Part shown: positions 36,769 to 45,478 of the stretch, piece after piece
Layout: every line of letters begins with the position of its first letter
Position numbering within the stretch: the first letter of the stretch is position 1
Assembly (NCBI RefSeq): GCF_025200715.1
Contig: NZ_CP104144.1
Location: forward strand, 620,001 to 684,000
From: Rhizobium sullae
Lineage (GTDB): Bacteria > Pseudomonadota > Alphaproteobacteria > Rhizobiales > Rhizobiaceae
Direction: 5' to 3'
Length of the DNA stretch: 64,000 bases
Notes under the pieces: generated by a model
The model's database searches: none
The model's input: only the letters and a program-made list of their open reading frames with translations
What the model was told of the DNA's origin: nothing
Translations under genes and position numbers: made by a program

Positions 36769-37062
36769 TTAATCCAACGCGGGCGGTGTTGAGACGATGC
36801 TTCGCTCATCGAGGCTGGTATCGGGTAGTCCCTCGACTCGCTCCTCCGCCTCTTGGCGAGAGCCCTTGCGGTCCGACCTTTTGAAACCCGCGGAACGCTC
36901 GTGCGGGGATGGATCGTGCAAGGTGTCGGAGGGATCGTCCAAACCGCTGCTACCTTGGTCCTCAAGCTTCGTGTCGGTCGGTATCGGCTCCAGATCCATT
37001 TCGGGTGGTCTCATGTTTTGCCGACCTTCCACCACATCGTCTTTATCAGGTGGCTTTTGCAT
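36769..37062 (-). CDS. Small hydrophilic acidic protein (97 aa)
   Basis: ATG 37062 (MQKPPDKDDVVEGRQNMRPP) follows AGGAGG with good spacing. The protein is rich in Asp, Glu, Pro and Ser and lacks hydrophobic clusters, so it is probably intrinsically disordered, like hydrophilin-type stress proteins. An exact EcfG-type promoter lies 150 bases upstream. No family recognised. Confidence 0.6.
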   Translation of the reverse strand: MQKPPDKDDVVEGRQNMRPPEMDLEPIPTDTKLEDQGSSGLDDPSDTLHDPSPHERSAGFKRSDRKGSRQEAEERVEGLPDTSLDERSIVSTPPALD

Positions 37063-37440
37063 TAATTTCCTCCTGGCAAAAAAACAGCCTCAAGCCGTGA
37101 ACTTGGCGTCGGATTGGCGCTTTGCGCTCATGAGGCTCTGTTTGACGTCTCGATCGACGACACTTGTATGACTCTCTTCCCTGTCGGCTTTGCCTTTGAG
37201 GGATATAAATTGGCAAACGACGCACAAAGATTGATGTTCCAAGAATGATTTGCCACAGCGATCGAGTCTGTTTCGCGAGGCCCGCGGACGCTTCAATACG
37301 ATCAATGAGCAAAGACGGCTGATGCAGCTATTTTCCTTCTCTTGCTGCATGCCGCGCTCCAGCGCCCACGCGATCGAAGGCCGCTAGCGTCTGCCAAGAG
37401 GACATTTGCGGGACGTTCTGAACCCGCGCTGACGATGGCG
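37063..37440. other. Leader and intergenic region with an EcfG-type promoter
   Basis: It contains the promoter at 37216-37240 and a long untranslated leader. A protein-like run (REESHTSVVDRDVKQSLM) is visible on the minus strand at 37090-37185 but has no start codon. Confidence 0.35.
37216..37240 (-). promoter_or_regulatory. EcfG-type promoter, exact consensus
   Basis: Minus strand: GGAAC (37240-37236), 16 bases, CGTT (37219-37216). Confidence 0.7.
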
Positions 37441-37599
37441 TCAGCACCTTTCCCGTTCTGTCACATTCCGCGCATGTCTCGCCGCCGACCTACCGGTCCC
37501 ACTACACCGGCGACAGATGTTTTCCGCGGCGTATGGCGTGCTATGGGGTACGGCATCGATATCTTCCTTCTTGGCGTGTTTCGGTTCTTGGTTCTTCAT
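37441..37599 (-). pseudogene. Small CxxC zinc-ribbon protein, frameshifted
   Basis: From ATG 37599 (MKNQEPKHAKKEDIDAV, with AGGAATG upstream) the frame reads ENICRRCSGTGRS, then nonsense. Adding one G at 37489-37490 yields RVGGETCAECDRTGKVL. This restores the paired CxxCxGTG / CxxCxxTG motif of the small DnaJ-like zinc-ribbon proteins common in rhizobia. The recovered second motif is good evidence that the frame is broken, biologically or by base-calling. Confidence 0.6.
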
Positions 37600-37783
37600 G
37601 TCGTCATTCCTGCTGATGTTACCCTCCATAAGTACTATCTATTCAGGAAAGGCGATGTTCCTTTGAACGATCCGCCAGCAAGCTGCCGCTTCCCATGGCA
37701 GTACAACATCCTGGTTACCTGACATCGAAATGTCGCCACACGAACGATGGCTCCACGATGGTCGAGTGATTTTGAGGTTCTGG

Positions 37784-38089
37784 CTATCGAGTCGCCAAAC
37801 TTGTTGCGCCAGCTTCGCGAAAAGCGGCCTCAGCCCTGGCTATATCTTCCTGCTTCAGGTCCGCCGAGACTTCGATCTCCCCTCTCAGCGCCGCATGGAC
37901 GCGGCCGTCCGAATGGGAAGCATCACCGCCTGAAGGCGCGGTCCCAGAAGAATTGCGTTTCTCCTTCGGCTGCACGAAAATATCAGCGCGTGCGATGTGA
38001 TGCTGCTGCGCGAGGCGTTCTATGGCAAGGTCCGCTGCCGCGCGGGTCTGAAAAGTAGCGGTGATTGTTCTAACGCTGTCGTCTGCCAT
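37784..38089 (-). CDS. Small hypothetical protein (101 aa)
   Basis: ATG 38089 (MADDSVRTITATFQTRAAAD) follows AGGAGACGG at about 10 bases. The fold looks ferredoxin-like: TITATFQTRAAADLAIERLA at the start and EIEVSADLKQEDIARAEAAF at the end, with a Ser/Gly-rich loop between. It resembles small general-stress-type proteins that carry a split repeat. Function unknown. Confidence 0.6.
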   Translation of the reverse strand: MADDSVRTITATFQTRAAADLAIERLAQQHHIARADIFVQPKEKRNSSGTAPSGGDASHSDGRVHAALRGEIEVSADLKQEDIARAEAAFREAGATSLATR

Positions 38090-38136
38090 TGAATCCGTCT
38101 CCTGATCTCTCAGTTCTTTCTGCCTTCCTCAAATAT

Positions 38137-38156
38137 TGCCGTTGCCTATAACGGCA
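38137..38156. terminator. Hairpin after the 72-aa gene
   Basis: TGCCGTT-GCCTAT-AACGGCA, a perfect 7-bp stem directly downstream of the minus-strand gene ending at 38165. It may terminate or stabilise that transcript. Confidence 0.45.
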
Positions 38157-38164
38157 GCCAAAGT

Positions 38165-38383
38165 TCATTCCGAACCCAGCCGCGATGCGTCGTGCTGCTG
38201 CTTTACTTCCTTCAGAAGCTTCTCCCGCGGCGTATCAGGGAGCTTTCGTTTTGTGGCCTCGACCATCATTTCATCGGTCTCGACTGGCTGAGCGCTGTCA
38301 TCGGGAAAACCTTCGGCACTCTGGCCGATCGGCGCGTTTCTCGGTCTGTCATTCAGACCATCAGTGAGCTTCTTATCTGTCAT
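38165..38383 (-). CDS. Small hydrophilic protein (72 aa)
   Basis: ATG 38383 (MTDKKLTDGLNDRPRNAPIG) follows AGAGGAGG; the longer frame to 38479 is not supported. Charged and unstructured (EATKRKLPDTPREKLLKEVK), in the style of the other tiny proteins of this block. No family recognised. Confidence 0.6.
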   Translation of the reverse strand: MTDKKLTDGLNDRPRNAPIGQSAEGFPDDSAQPVETDEMMVEATKRKLPDTPREKLLKEVKQQHDASRLGSE

Positions 38384-38702
38384 GTCAGCCTCCTCTCGAT
38401 TAGAGAACTCGCAAACGAGCCTTTTGTGCCCTCGACGAGGCGGAGAAAAGGGCAACATTGAGTCGACGGATTTGGACAAGGTCCCCGCAGTATCTCCTCA
38501 TACTCGAGTTTCTGGAATGGCGAAGCTTGGACCTCATTGCCGGCGAAATACGAAGCCGTAACTCTGGTGGCGGTTGCGGCCGGCTGCTGCTGTTCCTTCC
38601 AACTGGAGCGCAATCGGCTCATGATGTTGAGGGAACATTTGAAGCGCTGTGATGTTTGACGGGTCTGTAATTTTAATCGACCAGTGAAGCGGCGAGAACA
38701 CG
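38384..38702. other. Divergent leader region
   Basis: Non-coding between the 72-aa gene and the DUF4142 gene. It holds the EcfG-type promoter of the latter at 38632-38656. Confidence 0.4.
38632..38656 (+). promoter_or_regulatory. EcfG-type promoter before the DUF4142-copper oxidase pair
   Basis: GGAAC (38632-38636), 16 bases, TGTT (38653-38656); 46 bases before ATG 38703. Confidence 0.55.
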
Positions 38703-39236
38703 ATGAAGAAATTTATTCTCACAGCTGTCGGAATAGGACTGGCTCTCACGACACCGGCCTTCAGCCAATTAGCGGCCGAAAAAATCGGTGTTGACACTTT
38801 GATTGGCGTGCCGCCAAAGACCGAAGATTTCATCCAGGAGGCCGCAACGGGCGACATGTTCGAAATCCAGTCCAGTAAGCTCGCCATGGAGCGAACTGAC
38901 AATGCGACGAAGGCCTTCGCGCAGCAAATGATCACAGATCATCAAAAGACCAGCGAGAAATTGAAAGGTCTTGTGACAGGCGGCAAAATTAAGGCCGCGC
39001 TCCCGACCGCGATGACATCCTCTCGAAGGGGTACGCTCGACCAGCTAAAAGGCCTTCAGGGCGAAGCTTTCACAAAGCAGTATCATTCCGACCAAATGTC
39101 CGCTCACGAAGGTGCAGTCGACCTGTTCAAACGGTATGGCGAGGAAGGCGACAATGACGAGCTGAAGGCCTGGGCAGCGAAGATGCTGCCGGCGTTGGAG
39201 CACCATCTTCAAATGGCGCAGAGTTTCAACAAATAG
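38703..39236 (+). CDS. DUF4142 periplasmic protein
   Basis: A 177-residue exported protein. A signal peptide (MKKFILTAVGIGLALTTPAF, cleavage after about 22) is followed by the ferritin-like four-helix DUF4142 domain: AATGDMFEIQSSKLAMERTD, KAFAQQMITDHQKTSEKL and ALEHHLQMAQ. The conserved DH and HH positions could bind metal. It lies 31 bases before the multicopper oxidase gene and shares its promoter. Relatives are common in rhizobial stress regulons; the molecular function is unproven. Confidence 0.9.
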   Translation: MKKFILTAVGIGLALTTPAFSQLAAEKIGVDTLIGVPPKTEDFIQEAATGDMFEIQSSKLAMERTDNATKAFAQQMITDHQKTSEKLKGLVTGGKIKAALPTAMTSSRRGTLDQLKGLQGEAFTKQYHSDQMSAHEGAVDLFKRYGEEGDNDELKAWAAKMLPALEHHLQMAQSFNK

Positions 39237-39267
39237 TGGATGCCTGCTCGCTGCCGGAGGCAGAGAA

Positions 39268-41214
39268 TTGTCCTTGTTCATCCAACCCGTCGACTATCTT
39301 CTTGTTGCCTGGTTTCTCCTCGCGGCTCTAAGCACCGCCTATGTCGCTTGGGACCAGTTCCGAAACAACCCCGAGCCGGCCGTGATGAAGTGGGGTTTCA
39401 TCCTCGTCACGCTCTACCTCGGTCCGGTCGGCCTTCTGCTCTACGTGCTTACGGACAAGGAACCCCGGCCCTACACCCACGAAGAGTTCGTAAGACCGCT
39501 CTGGAAGCAGGGGATCGGCAGCACTATCCACTGCGTCGCCGGCGATGCGACCGGCATCATCATTGCCGCGGTGATCACCGCCGTTGCCGGCCTGCCGATG
39601 TGGCTGGACATCATCGTCGAATACATTGCAGGTTTCGCCGTCGGCCTGTTCGTGTTTCAGGCGCTCTTCATGAAGAACATGATGGGCGGAAGCTACTGGC
39701 AAAACGTTCGCGGTTCTTTCATGCCCGAATTCATCAGCATGAACGCCATGATGGCCGGAATGGCGCCGGTCATGGCGATCCTGATGATGGGTCGCGACAT
39801 GCGCGCCATGTGGCCGGGAGAGATGCTCTTTTGGGGCGTCATGGCCCTCGGGATAGGAATCGGGTTTGCGGCCGCCTATCCCTTCAACGTCTGGCTGGTC
39901 TTCAAAGGGCTGAAGCATGGATTGATGACGGCGCGCGGCGGCGATCGAAACGAAGATGCCGCCGGCGAGGAGCCTTCGGAGCATCCCGCCATGAGTATGG
40001 GCCATGGGTCGGAAGCGCGACACGCTCAGCACACGTCTCGCCGGTCACCTGCGTCGCATGGGAGCCACCAGCACGGAAGGAAGCTGCCCTCGGCTCTCGC
40101 GCCCACCCGGACCCAGCTCGCGACGATGGCGGGCTTCACCCTGATCATGCTGGTTGGCGGCTACGCGTATCCGTTTACATTGGTCAACATGGGCCTCAGT
40201 GCCCACGACGTCGGAAGGTCGATCATGGCGCCTGGGATGATCATGACCTTCGATACGCCGGCAGACGCCATGAAGGACATGGCGGCCGTCGACCCGCGCG
40301 ACATCAGCTTCGACGCGCCTGCCGGCGCCAGCGGCGGCTCTATCCTGCAGCCCCGGATGGAAGGCGGCGTGAAAGTGTTCGACCTCACGGCCTCCGTTAT
40401 CCGATGGACGATCCTGCCAGACGTCACGGTGGAAGCTTACGCCTATAACAACCAGGTTCCAGGACCGACGCTACGCGTGACCGAAGGCGACCGAGTTCGT
40501 ATCAATGTCAAGAACGACCTGCCCGAAAGCACCACAGTGCATTGGCACGGTCTGATCCTCCCGAACGAAATGGATGGACCGGCGACGATCACTCAAGAGC
40601 CCGTGGAACCAGGACGGACCTTCTCGTACGAATACACTGTCGGCCAGCACGGCACGTATTTCTATCACACGCACGACCACGTCGACCGCCAGCAGGCGCT
40701 CGGCCTCTACGGAGCGCTTATCATCGACTCGAAGAATCCGGCCGACGCCTTCCCCGCCGACCTTGAATACGTGGTCCAGCTTCAGGAGTGGATCAAGCGG
40801 GGTTGGCTCACCTTCCCGTCCATGCCGATGGAAGGGGCGCTTCCCAACTATTTCACGATCAATGGCAAATCGTATCCAGCCACGGAAACGGTCCGCATGA
40901 AGGTCGGCCAGACTCTGAAAGTGCGGTTCATCGGATCCAACACGACAGCGATACACCCGATGCACATCCACGGCGGCCCTTTCGAAGTCGTCGCGATCGA
41001 CGGTGAGACGTTGGCGCCATCGGCAAGGTACCTCGCCGATACGGTCAACATCGCGCCGGGCCAACGGTATGATGTTCTTTGGATTGCGCGAAACCCAGGG
41101 AAGTGGCTGATCCACTGCCATATCTCGCATCACACGACGAACAACAACGTCGAGACGGACGGCGGCGGTGGTTTGATGGTCATCATTGAGGTTGCGGAAG
41201 GCAGGTATGGATGA
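39268..41214 (+). CDS. Membrane-anchored multicopper oxidase fused to a DUF4396 domain
   Basis: A 648-residue fusion. Residues 1-220 are a polytopic DUF4396 domain (WKQGIGSTIHCVAGDATGII, FMKNMMGGSYWQNVRGSF, FISMNAMMAGMAPV). A His/Met-rich linker (SMGHGSEARHAQH, SHGSHQHG) and another membrane helix near 280-300 follow, then a two-domain multicopper oxidase. All four copper motifs are present: HWHG (425-427), HTHDH (467-471), HPMHIHG (563-568) and HCHISHH (616-622). The start is TTG 39268 with GGAGG 7 bases upstream. Likely role: copper, manganese or phenol oxidation in the periplasm, with the DUF4396 part as membrane platform. Confidence 0.9.
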   Translation: MSLFIQPVDYLLVAWFLLAALSTAYVAWDQFRNNPEPAVMKWGFILVTLYLGPVGLLLYVLTDKEPRPYTHEEFVRPLWKQGIGSTIHCVAGDATGIIIAAVITAVAGLPMWLDIIVEYIAGFAVGLFVFQALFMKNMMGGSYWQNVRGSFMPEFISMNAMMAGMAPVMAILMMGRDMRAMWPGEMLFWGVMALGIGIGFAAAYPFNVWLVFKGLKHGLMTARGGDRNEDAAGEEPSEHPAMSMGHGSEARHAQHTSRRSPASHGSHQHGRKLPSALAPTRTQLATMAGFTLIMLVGGYAYPFTLVNMGLSAHDVGRSIMAPGMIMTFDTPADAMKDMAAVDPRDISFDAPAGASGGSILQPRMEGGVKVFDLTASVIRWTILPDVTVEAYAYNNQVPGPTLRVTEGDRVRINVKNDLPESTTVHWHGLILPNEMDGPATITQEPVEPGRTFSYEYTVGQHGTYFYHTHDHVDRQQALGLYGALIIDSKNPADAFPADLEYVVQLQEWIKRGWLTFPSMPMEGALPNYFTINGKSYPATETVRMKVGQTLKVRFIGSNTTAIHPMHIHGGPFEVVAIDGETLAPSARYLADTVNIAPGQRYDVLWIARNPGKWLIHCHISHHTTNNNVETDGGGGLMVIIEVAEGRYG

Positions 41215-41534
41215 GAGGCTCGTTACATCTCATTCTCTCCTCTTCATCTGTGTCCAGGCCAAAGGCGGTTGAAACGGAATTTCCGAGCGGCCGCATCCCC
41301 AGTTCCTCAGGTGGCATCGCGAGAACTGCTTTAAGCAATGAAGGCGACGACTGCGGCAAGTTGATCGGATCATCCGGATCAGTCCAGCGAGGTGATGTTC
41401 TGGCGGAGCATCCTTGCAAATTTCTTCAGATTCAGGGGATGAGGGTATTGGGCAAGGCGGGAGCGGATCGCGACGACATGCGAGCTATGATTGATCTGGC
41501 GCTGAAACCGCTAGAGTAACTCGCATTTGACATA

Positions 41535-41556
41535 ATGATCAGTTTTTACTAATCAT
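41535..41556. promoter_or_regulatory. Probable ArsR-family operator
   Basis: ATGATCAG-N6-CTAATCAT, an imperfect 8-bp inverted repeat (one mismatch) ending 5 bases before the ArsR start codon. This is the usual place for autorepression. Confidence 0.5.
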
Positions 41557-41561
41557 AAGTC

Positions 41562-41879
41562 ATGACTGTTGATCATGCCCAACTATCTGCTCTCGGCGAC
41601 GCTACCCGACGTACGATCTTCGAACTGATCGCGTCGCGCCCTCGCACTGTCGTGGAAATCACACGCGAGGTTACCGTCTCCCAGTCGGCAGTTTCCCAGC
41701 ATCTCAAGGTGCTGCGCGAGTCGCATCTGGTTCGAGCCGAGTCGAAGGGGGCGAGCAATGTCTACCATGTCGACCCGGCCGGGCTCGCCCAGATGCGCGC
41801 TTGGCTCGACCGGTTCTGGAGTACAACCTTGTCGGCGTACAAAGTGGTCGCCGAGAATTCATCGGAGGAGTTGAAATGA
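41562..41879 (+). CDS. ArsR-family winged-helix repressor
   Basis: A 105-residue ArsR/SmtB-type regulator. LSALGDATRRTIFELIASRP is followed by the recognition helix VTVSQSAVSQHLKVLRESHL and the wing RAESKGASNVYHVDPAGL. No metal-binding CxC or His clusters, so it belongs to the non-metal branch that is paired with AHSA1/SRPBCC proteins. The stop overlaps the AHSA1 start as ATGA. Confidence 0.9.
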   Translation: MTVDHAQLSALGDATRRTIFELIASRPRTVVEITREVTVSQSAVSQHLKVLRESHLVRAESKGASNVYHVDPAGLAQMRAWLDRFWSTTLSAYKVVAENSSEELK

Positions 41880-42361
41880 ACACGCAGATGCCGATCGCGT
41901 CCGTCAAGCAATCGATCGTTGTCGAGGCACCGATAGAGCGAGCGTTCAAGGTATTCACCGAGGGATTCGGCAGCTTCAAGCCACCGACACACAACCTGCT
42001 CGCAGTCCCGATCGCCGAAACAGTGTTCGAACCACGCGTCGGAGGTTACATCTACGACCGCGGCACCGACGGCAGCGAGTGCCGCTGGGCGCGTGTGTTG
42101 GCCTACGAGCCGCCCAATCGGGTGCTCATGAGTTGGGACATCAGCCCGCGGTGGCAAATCGAAACAGACCCGGACAAGACCAGCGAGTGGGAGGTGGTGT
42201 TCACCGCCGAAACCGACAATCGCACCCGCGTCGAGCTTGAGCATCGAAATCTCGAACGTCACGGTCAGGGCTGGGAAAGCGAGCGCGATGGCGTCGCAGG
42301 TGATCATGGCTGGCCGCTTTACTTGCAGCGGTTTGCAGACCTGTTCCAAAGTGCGGCCTGA
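41876..42361 (+). CDS. SRPBCC/AHSA1-like protein
   Basis: A 161-residue START-like ligand-binding fold (KQSIVVEAPIERAFKVFTEG, VGGYIYDRGTDGSECRWARV, VELEHRNLERHGQGWE). ATG 41876 overlaps the ArsR stop by four bases, with GGAGGAG upstream, so the pair is translationally coupled. In such pairs the SRPBCC protein is thought to bind or modify the hydrophobic inducer; this is inference. Confidence 0.88.
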   Translation: MNTQMPIASVKQSIVVEAPIERAFKVFTEGFGSFKPPTHNLLAVPIAETVFEPRVGGYIYDRGTDGSECRWARVLAYEPPNRVLMSWDISPRWQIETDPDKTSEWEVVFTAETDNRTRVELEHRNLERHGQGWESERDGVAGDHGWPLYLQRFADLFQSAA

Positions 42362-43264
42362 AGAACGAATGCGAGGTCCCTCTGAGTGGAAATACATTAC
42401 TTTGAGGCCCTCGGCGGTCTGCTCTCGCGCAATCCAAGGAAGGGACACGAGTGGTCGCAGCATCATGCCGCTATCATACGGCAACATCGAGGACAGACCA
42501 GCGACCTCAATGCAATGAGGCGCTCGCGGCGTGACGCTCACCCCTGTCGTGTAGGGCGAACCTGTCGACCATGTCGGCGCAAGCTTTATTGAAGCCCAAC
42601 ACCTCAGCATCGATGCGTATCTTGCGATACTTCAAGACCGGCGAAACATGCAATCGCAGGTCTTGGCGCAAACATGCCGCTTCACCAGTCTCCTGCATGG
42701 TCCACTTTCGAGCCGCCATTTGGCGGGACCCTGTGACCGACTTGGGGGCGCAAAGTGGTCGGCCAACCACGAATATGCTAACTCTGCCGAGGGCAAAAAT
42801 ACGTCATTCGACCGTTAGCGATTCGAGCTTTTTCACCGCCGATCACCGCCGTTACCACGCTTTCTCGCCTCTTGGCTGTTTCCCGCTCTTCGCGGGCACG
42901 TAACTCCGGCGGCAATTTTCGGCGTTATTGTAGCAAAAATGGCAGCTTTGGCGCCCCAGCGCAGATGAAACAGATAACTACGTTTCCGCTGGATCACTCT
43001 GATATTGCGATCGCAGGCACGAAAATCCGACCAATCGTCTCCGAGGCCAGGCTCCGTGTCGTCCTGCTCGCGAACATCGTCGGTTTCGCCGTCGTCGCGG
43101 CAACGAAATTTGGGGCGTCGCCAGCGGTGAAGCGCGGGACATAGCCAAGCTGTTTCTCGTTATCCATCTGCTCTTCACGTTGGCCTTCGTGATGGCGGCT
43201 GCTTGCGGAGGTAAATTCTGAGGTTCTGTACCCACGTCCGCTTCACGACCAGTTCCGCTCGGCC
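42362..43264. other. About 900 bases without a supported gene
   Basis: Weak frames on both strands. Near 43050-43220 two overlapping plus-strand frames hold hydrophobic runs (VVLLANIVGFAVVAAT, then LFLVIHLLFTLAFVMA) that may be a frameshifted two-helix membrane protein. Nothing else is interpretable. Confidence 0.35.
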
Positions 43265-43756
43265 TCATTCAAACTGTTGGTCTTCGATACCCTTCGGATA
43301 GCGATCGAGGGTCAGCTTCAACTGGATACCGTGCTCGAGCCATGCCTTCAGCCCCGCCAGCAAAAGTGTGAAGCCTTGTGTGGAATCAGCGACGTAGCGC
43401 ATGAGCTTGTCGGCATCTCCCGTCCATCCGGACTCCTGCACGCGTACGAAAGTCGTGCCATCCGGAATGGATTGGAACGTCCATTCCACAGTCGTTGGGC
43501 CGCTGTAGCCAGGCCATTCGATCACGACGCGCTTGTTAGGCTCTATGACCTTTGGCGTGACCTCGATGGAGACGTCGTGGCTCTCCCAATCCCACTTGAC
43601 GGTCTTACCAGTCTCCAGCCTTCCGCTGCCTTTGCTGAACCAGAATTTCGTCGTGATGTCCGGGTTCACGATCGCTTCAAACACATGCTCGACCGGCTTG
43701 CGGACGAGCATTCCGGTCTTGGCGATCGGTGCGCGCGTGATCTGCGGATTGTTCAT
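43265..43756 (-). CDS. SRPBCC/AHSA1-like protein
   Basis: A 163-residue START-like protein (MLVRKPVEHVFEAIVNPDIT, SGRLETGKTVKWDWESHDVS, GGLK-type C-terminal helix LLLAGLKAWLEHGIQLKLTL). ATG 43756 follows GGAG at 6 bases; the GTG before it is less likely. Not adjacent to an ArsR gene on its own strand, but 1.4 kb from the ArsR/AHSA1 pair, so possibly a duplicate component of that system. Confidence 0.88.
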   Translation of the reverse strand: MNNPQITRAPIAKTGMLVRKPVEHVFEAIVNPDITTKFWFSKGSGRLETGKTVKWDWESHDVSIEVTPKVIEPNKRVVIEWPGYSGPTTVEWTFQSIPDGTTFVRVQESGWTGDADKLMRYVADSTQGFTLLLAGLKAWLEHGIQLKLTLDRYPKGIEDQQFE

Positions 43757-44106
43757 CACTCTCTCCTTCTATTTAGTGAAAAGCATTATTTCATATGGCT
43801 AGTTCCTCTCCGCAGCCAAGGGTGTGTCTTGGGCCGTTACTCAGTGTTGCTCATCGCCCAGCATGTGAACCGCCAGGCTGTGCAATGGCTTGCCTGATAG
43901 GCGTTCCGGACCCGGTTCATATGCGTGAGGTTGAACGCCCGGATGGCCTGCAAAACACGGCGCGTCGTCAGGACCTTGCTGATTGAGGAGAACCCGCGGA
44001 CCTTGATGCCGGCGTCACGACACAGCGCTCAAGAAAAGCTTCGTCCAGCCGGCCGTGATGGAGTGAACGATCTCGACGGCGGCTCCATCGCTCAATGAGG
44101 TGAGAA
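43757..44106. other. No convincing gene
   Basis: Short frames only; the AHSA1 leader lies at its left end. Confidence 0.35.
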
Positions 44107-44457
44107 ATGACCAGTGACCGCAGGGTTTCCCGCGAAATCGTCGAACGCTTCCACAACGCTTTTGAGAAGCATCGCCACGAAGATGTTGATGATCCCATCA
44201 GCGAGGGCTGTGTTCTTGAAAATACGGCGCCGGCCCCGGATGGAGCGCGCTACGCAGGGCGCGAGGCTTGCCTCGCTTTCTGGAAGGGCGTGGCGTCGTC
44301 GGCCAACCTCATCTTCAAGGCTGAGGAAATCTCCGGGATGGGCGACCGCGGGATCATCCGCTGGCAGCCTCGCCGGAGCGAACGCGAAGGGGACTGGGTT
44401 CGAGGCGTCAATATCATGCGCGTCCGGGACGGAAAGGTCGTCGAGGGTCTGGGGTAA
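44107..44457 (+). CDS. SnoaL-like/NTF2-fold protein
   Basis: A 116-residue NTF2-like protein (VSREIVERFHNAFEKHRHED, AGREACLAFWKGVASSANLI, VRGVNIMRVRDGKVVEGLG). The usual continuation is Tyr-Val-Lys-Gly; here TAA replaces the Tyr codon and VKG follows the stop. The protein thus ends three to four residues early and may still fold. Function not deducible; relatives are isomerases, hydrolases or binding proteins. Confidence 0.75.
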   Translation: MTSDRRVSREIVERFHNAFEKHRHEDVDDPISEGCVLENTAPAPDGARYAGREACLAFWKGVASSANLIFKAEEISGMGDRGIIRWQPRRSEREGDWVRGVNIMRVRDGKVVEGLG

Positions 44458-44489
44458 GTGAAGGGGGCTGACGTTCCGATCGCGAACCG

Positions 44490-44690
44490 GCGATCCGCGC
44501 CGGTCTGAATCCCGAGCCTCAGCATCTTCTCAGCTGTCGCGGGTCCGACACCGTGGAATTTCTTGACGGGCAGGGCCTCGACGAAGGCTGGATCCTGCTT
44601 CGGCGTGATGACAAACAATCCGTCGGGCTTGCGCTGGTCGGAGGCCATCTTGGCGAGGAATTTGTTGTACGAAACACCGGCCGATGCGGT
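44490..44690 (-). pseudogene. dinB: Internal fragment of DNA polymerase IV (dinB)
   Basis: A 67-residue minus-strand piece reads TASAGVSYNKFLAKMASDQR, then PVKKFHGVGPATAEKMLRLG. This is the palm-to-thumb segment of Y-family DNA polymerase IV with its helix-hairpin-helix GVGPATAEKM. The catalytic N-terminus and the little-finger domain are absent on both sides. A relic left by rearrangement. Confidence 0.85.
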
Positions 44691-44783
44691 GGGGCAGCCA
44701 TCGCATTCGGGCTCCCGCGCGATTAACATGCATTTCCTTTCACTCGAAGGCAAAGGATGGGCGAGCGCGCGATCGCTGGGCCG

Positions 44784-45221
44784 TTACCAGCCTAGATCCG
44801 TTTCGGTGAAGTCGTTGCCCTTGTAGGCAATCTTCGTCCGATAGGCTTTTGCGCAGGCATATGAGAAGCAGTCGCCCATATTGAGCTTGGCAGGATGATT
44901 GACGACCTTTCCAAACTGCTGGGCTGCGTCGAGAGCTTTCGTACCAACATCGCCGGAAATCATGGTTTCGCGGGCCTCCAGATCGATAATGAACTGATCG
45001 ACCATAAGGCGGGCCTGCGACAGCAGCATTTCCGGATTTGCCGGCCTATCGCGGCCTTGGGCCCCGGCCAGACGCCGCGTCAAAGAAAGCGAAGCTTCCA
45101 TGCGCACAATGGCTGACACGAAAAATTGCCCGTGATGCTTTTCCAGCCGCTCCATTAGGGCGTCCGCATCGTCTTCTTGGGCAAGTATGGCGACAATTAC
45201 TGATGCGTCGATGAACAGCAT
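44784..45221 (-). CDS. vapC: VapC-family PIN-domain ribonuclease toxin
   Basis: A 145-residue PIN toxin. MLFIDASVIVAILAQEDDAD gives the first Asp, VSAIVRMEASL the Glu, and NMGDCFSYACAKAYRTKIAY plus GNDFTETDLGW the remaining acidic residues. The ATG at 45221 shares one base with the antitoxin stop (TGATG), so translation is coupled. Cleaves RNA when the antitoxin is degraded. Confidence 0.93.
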   Translation of the reverse strand: MLFIDASVIVAILAQEDDADALMERLEKHHGQFFVSAIVRMEASLSLTRRLAGAQGRDRPANPEMLLSQARLMVDQFIIDLEARETMISGDVGTKALDAAQQFGKVVNHPAKLNMGDCFSYACAKAYRTKIAYKGNDFTETDLGW

Positions 45222-45460
45222 CAGTCTTCGCCCCACATTTCATCGGTTTCGCGCTTATGGTCGCCGGGCGCAAATGGTCCCGCTGCGCGGGCCATCGCAA
45301 GGGACTTGGCAAGCCGATCTCGAATCGGCAAGCTGGCCTTACGACTGGCGATTTCATGTTTGAGAGCCGCCTTAACGGCATCAACCTTGGATGTCTTTGT
45401 GAGGCCGATCAATTCGTCGGTGAGTCTGTCGACTTCTGGATCCTTGATGTAAAGCGGCAC
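45221..45460 (-). CDS. vapB: VapB-family (Rv0623/PSK-operon type) antitoxin
   Basis: A 79-residue antitoxin beginning at GTG 45460 (PLYIKDPEVDRLTDELIGLT after Met), with AGGAT about 10 bases upstream. The N-terminal ribbon-helix-helix-like part binds DNA, and the C-terminal tail (PFAPGDHKRETDEMWGED) would wrap the toxin. A perfect palindrome upstream is the likely operator. Confidence 0.9.
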   Translation of the reverse strand: MPLYIKDPEVDRLTDELIGLTKTSKVDAVKAALKHEIASRKASLPIRDRLAKSLAMARAAGPFAPGDHKRETDEMWGED

Positions 45461-45478
45461 AGGGGCATATCCTTTCTA

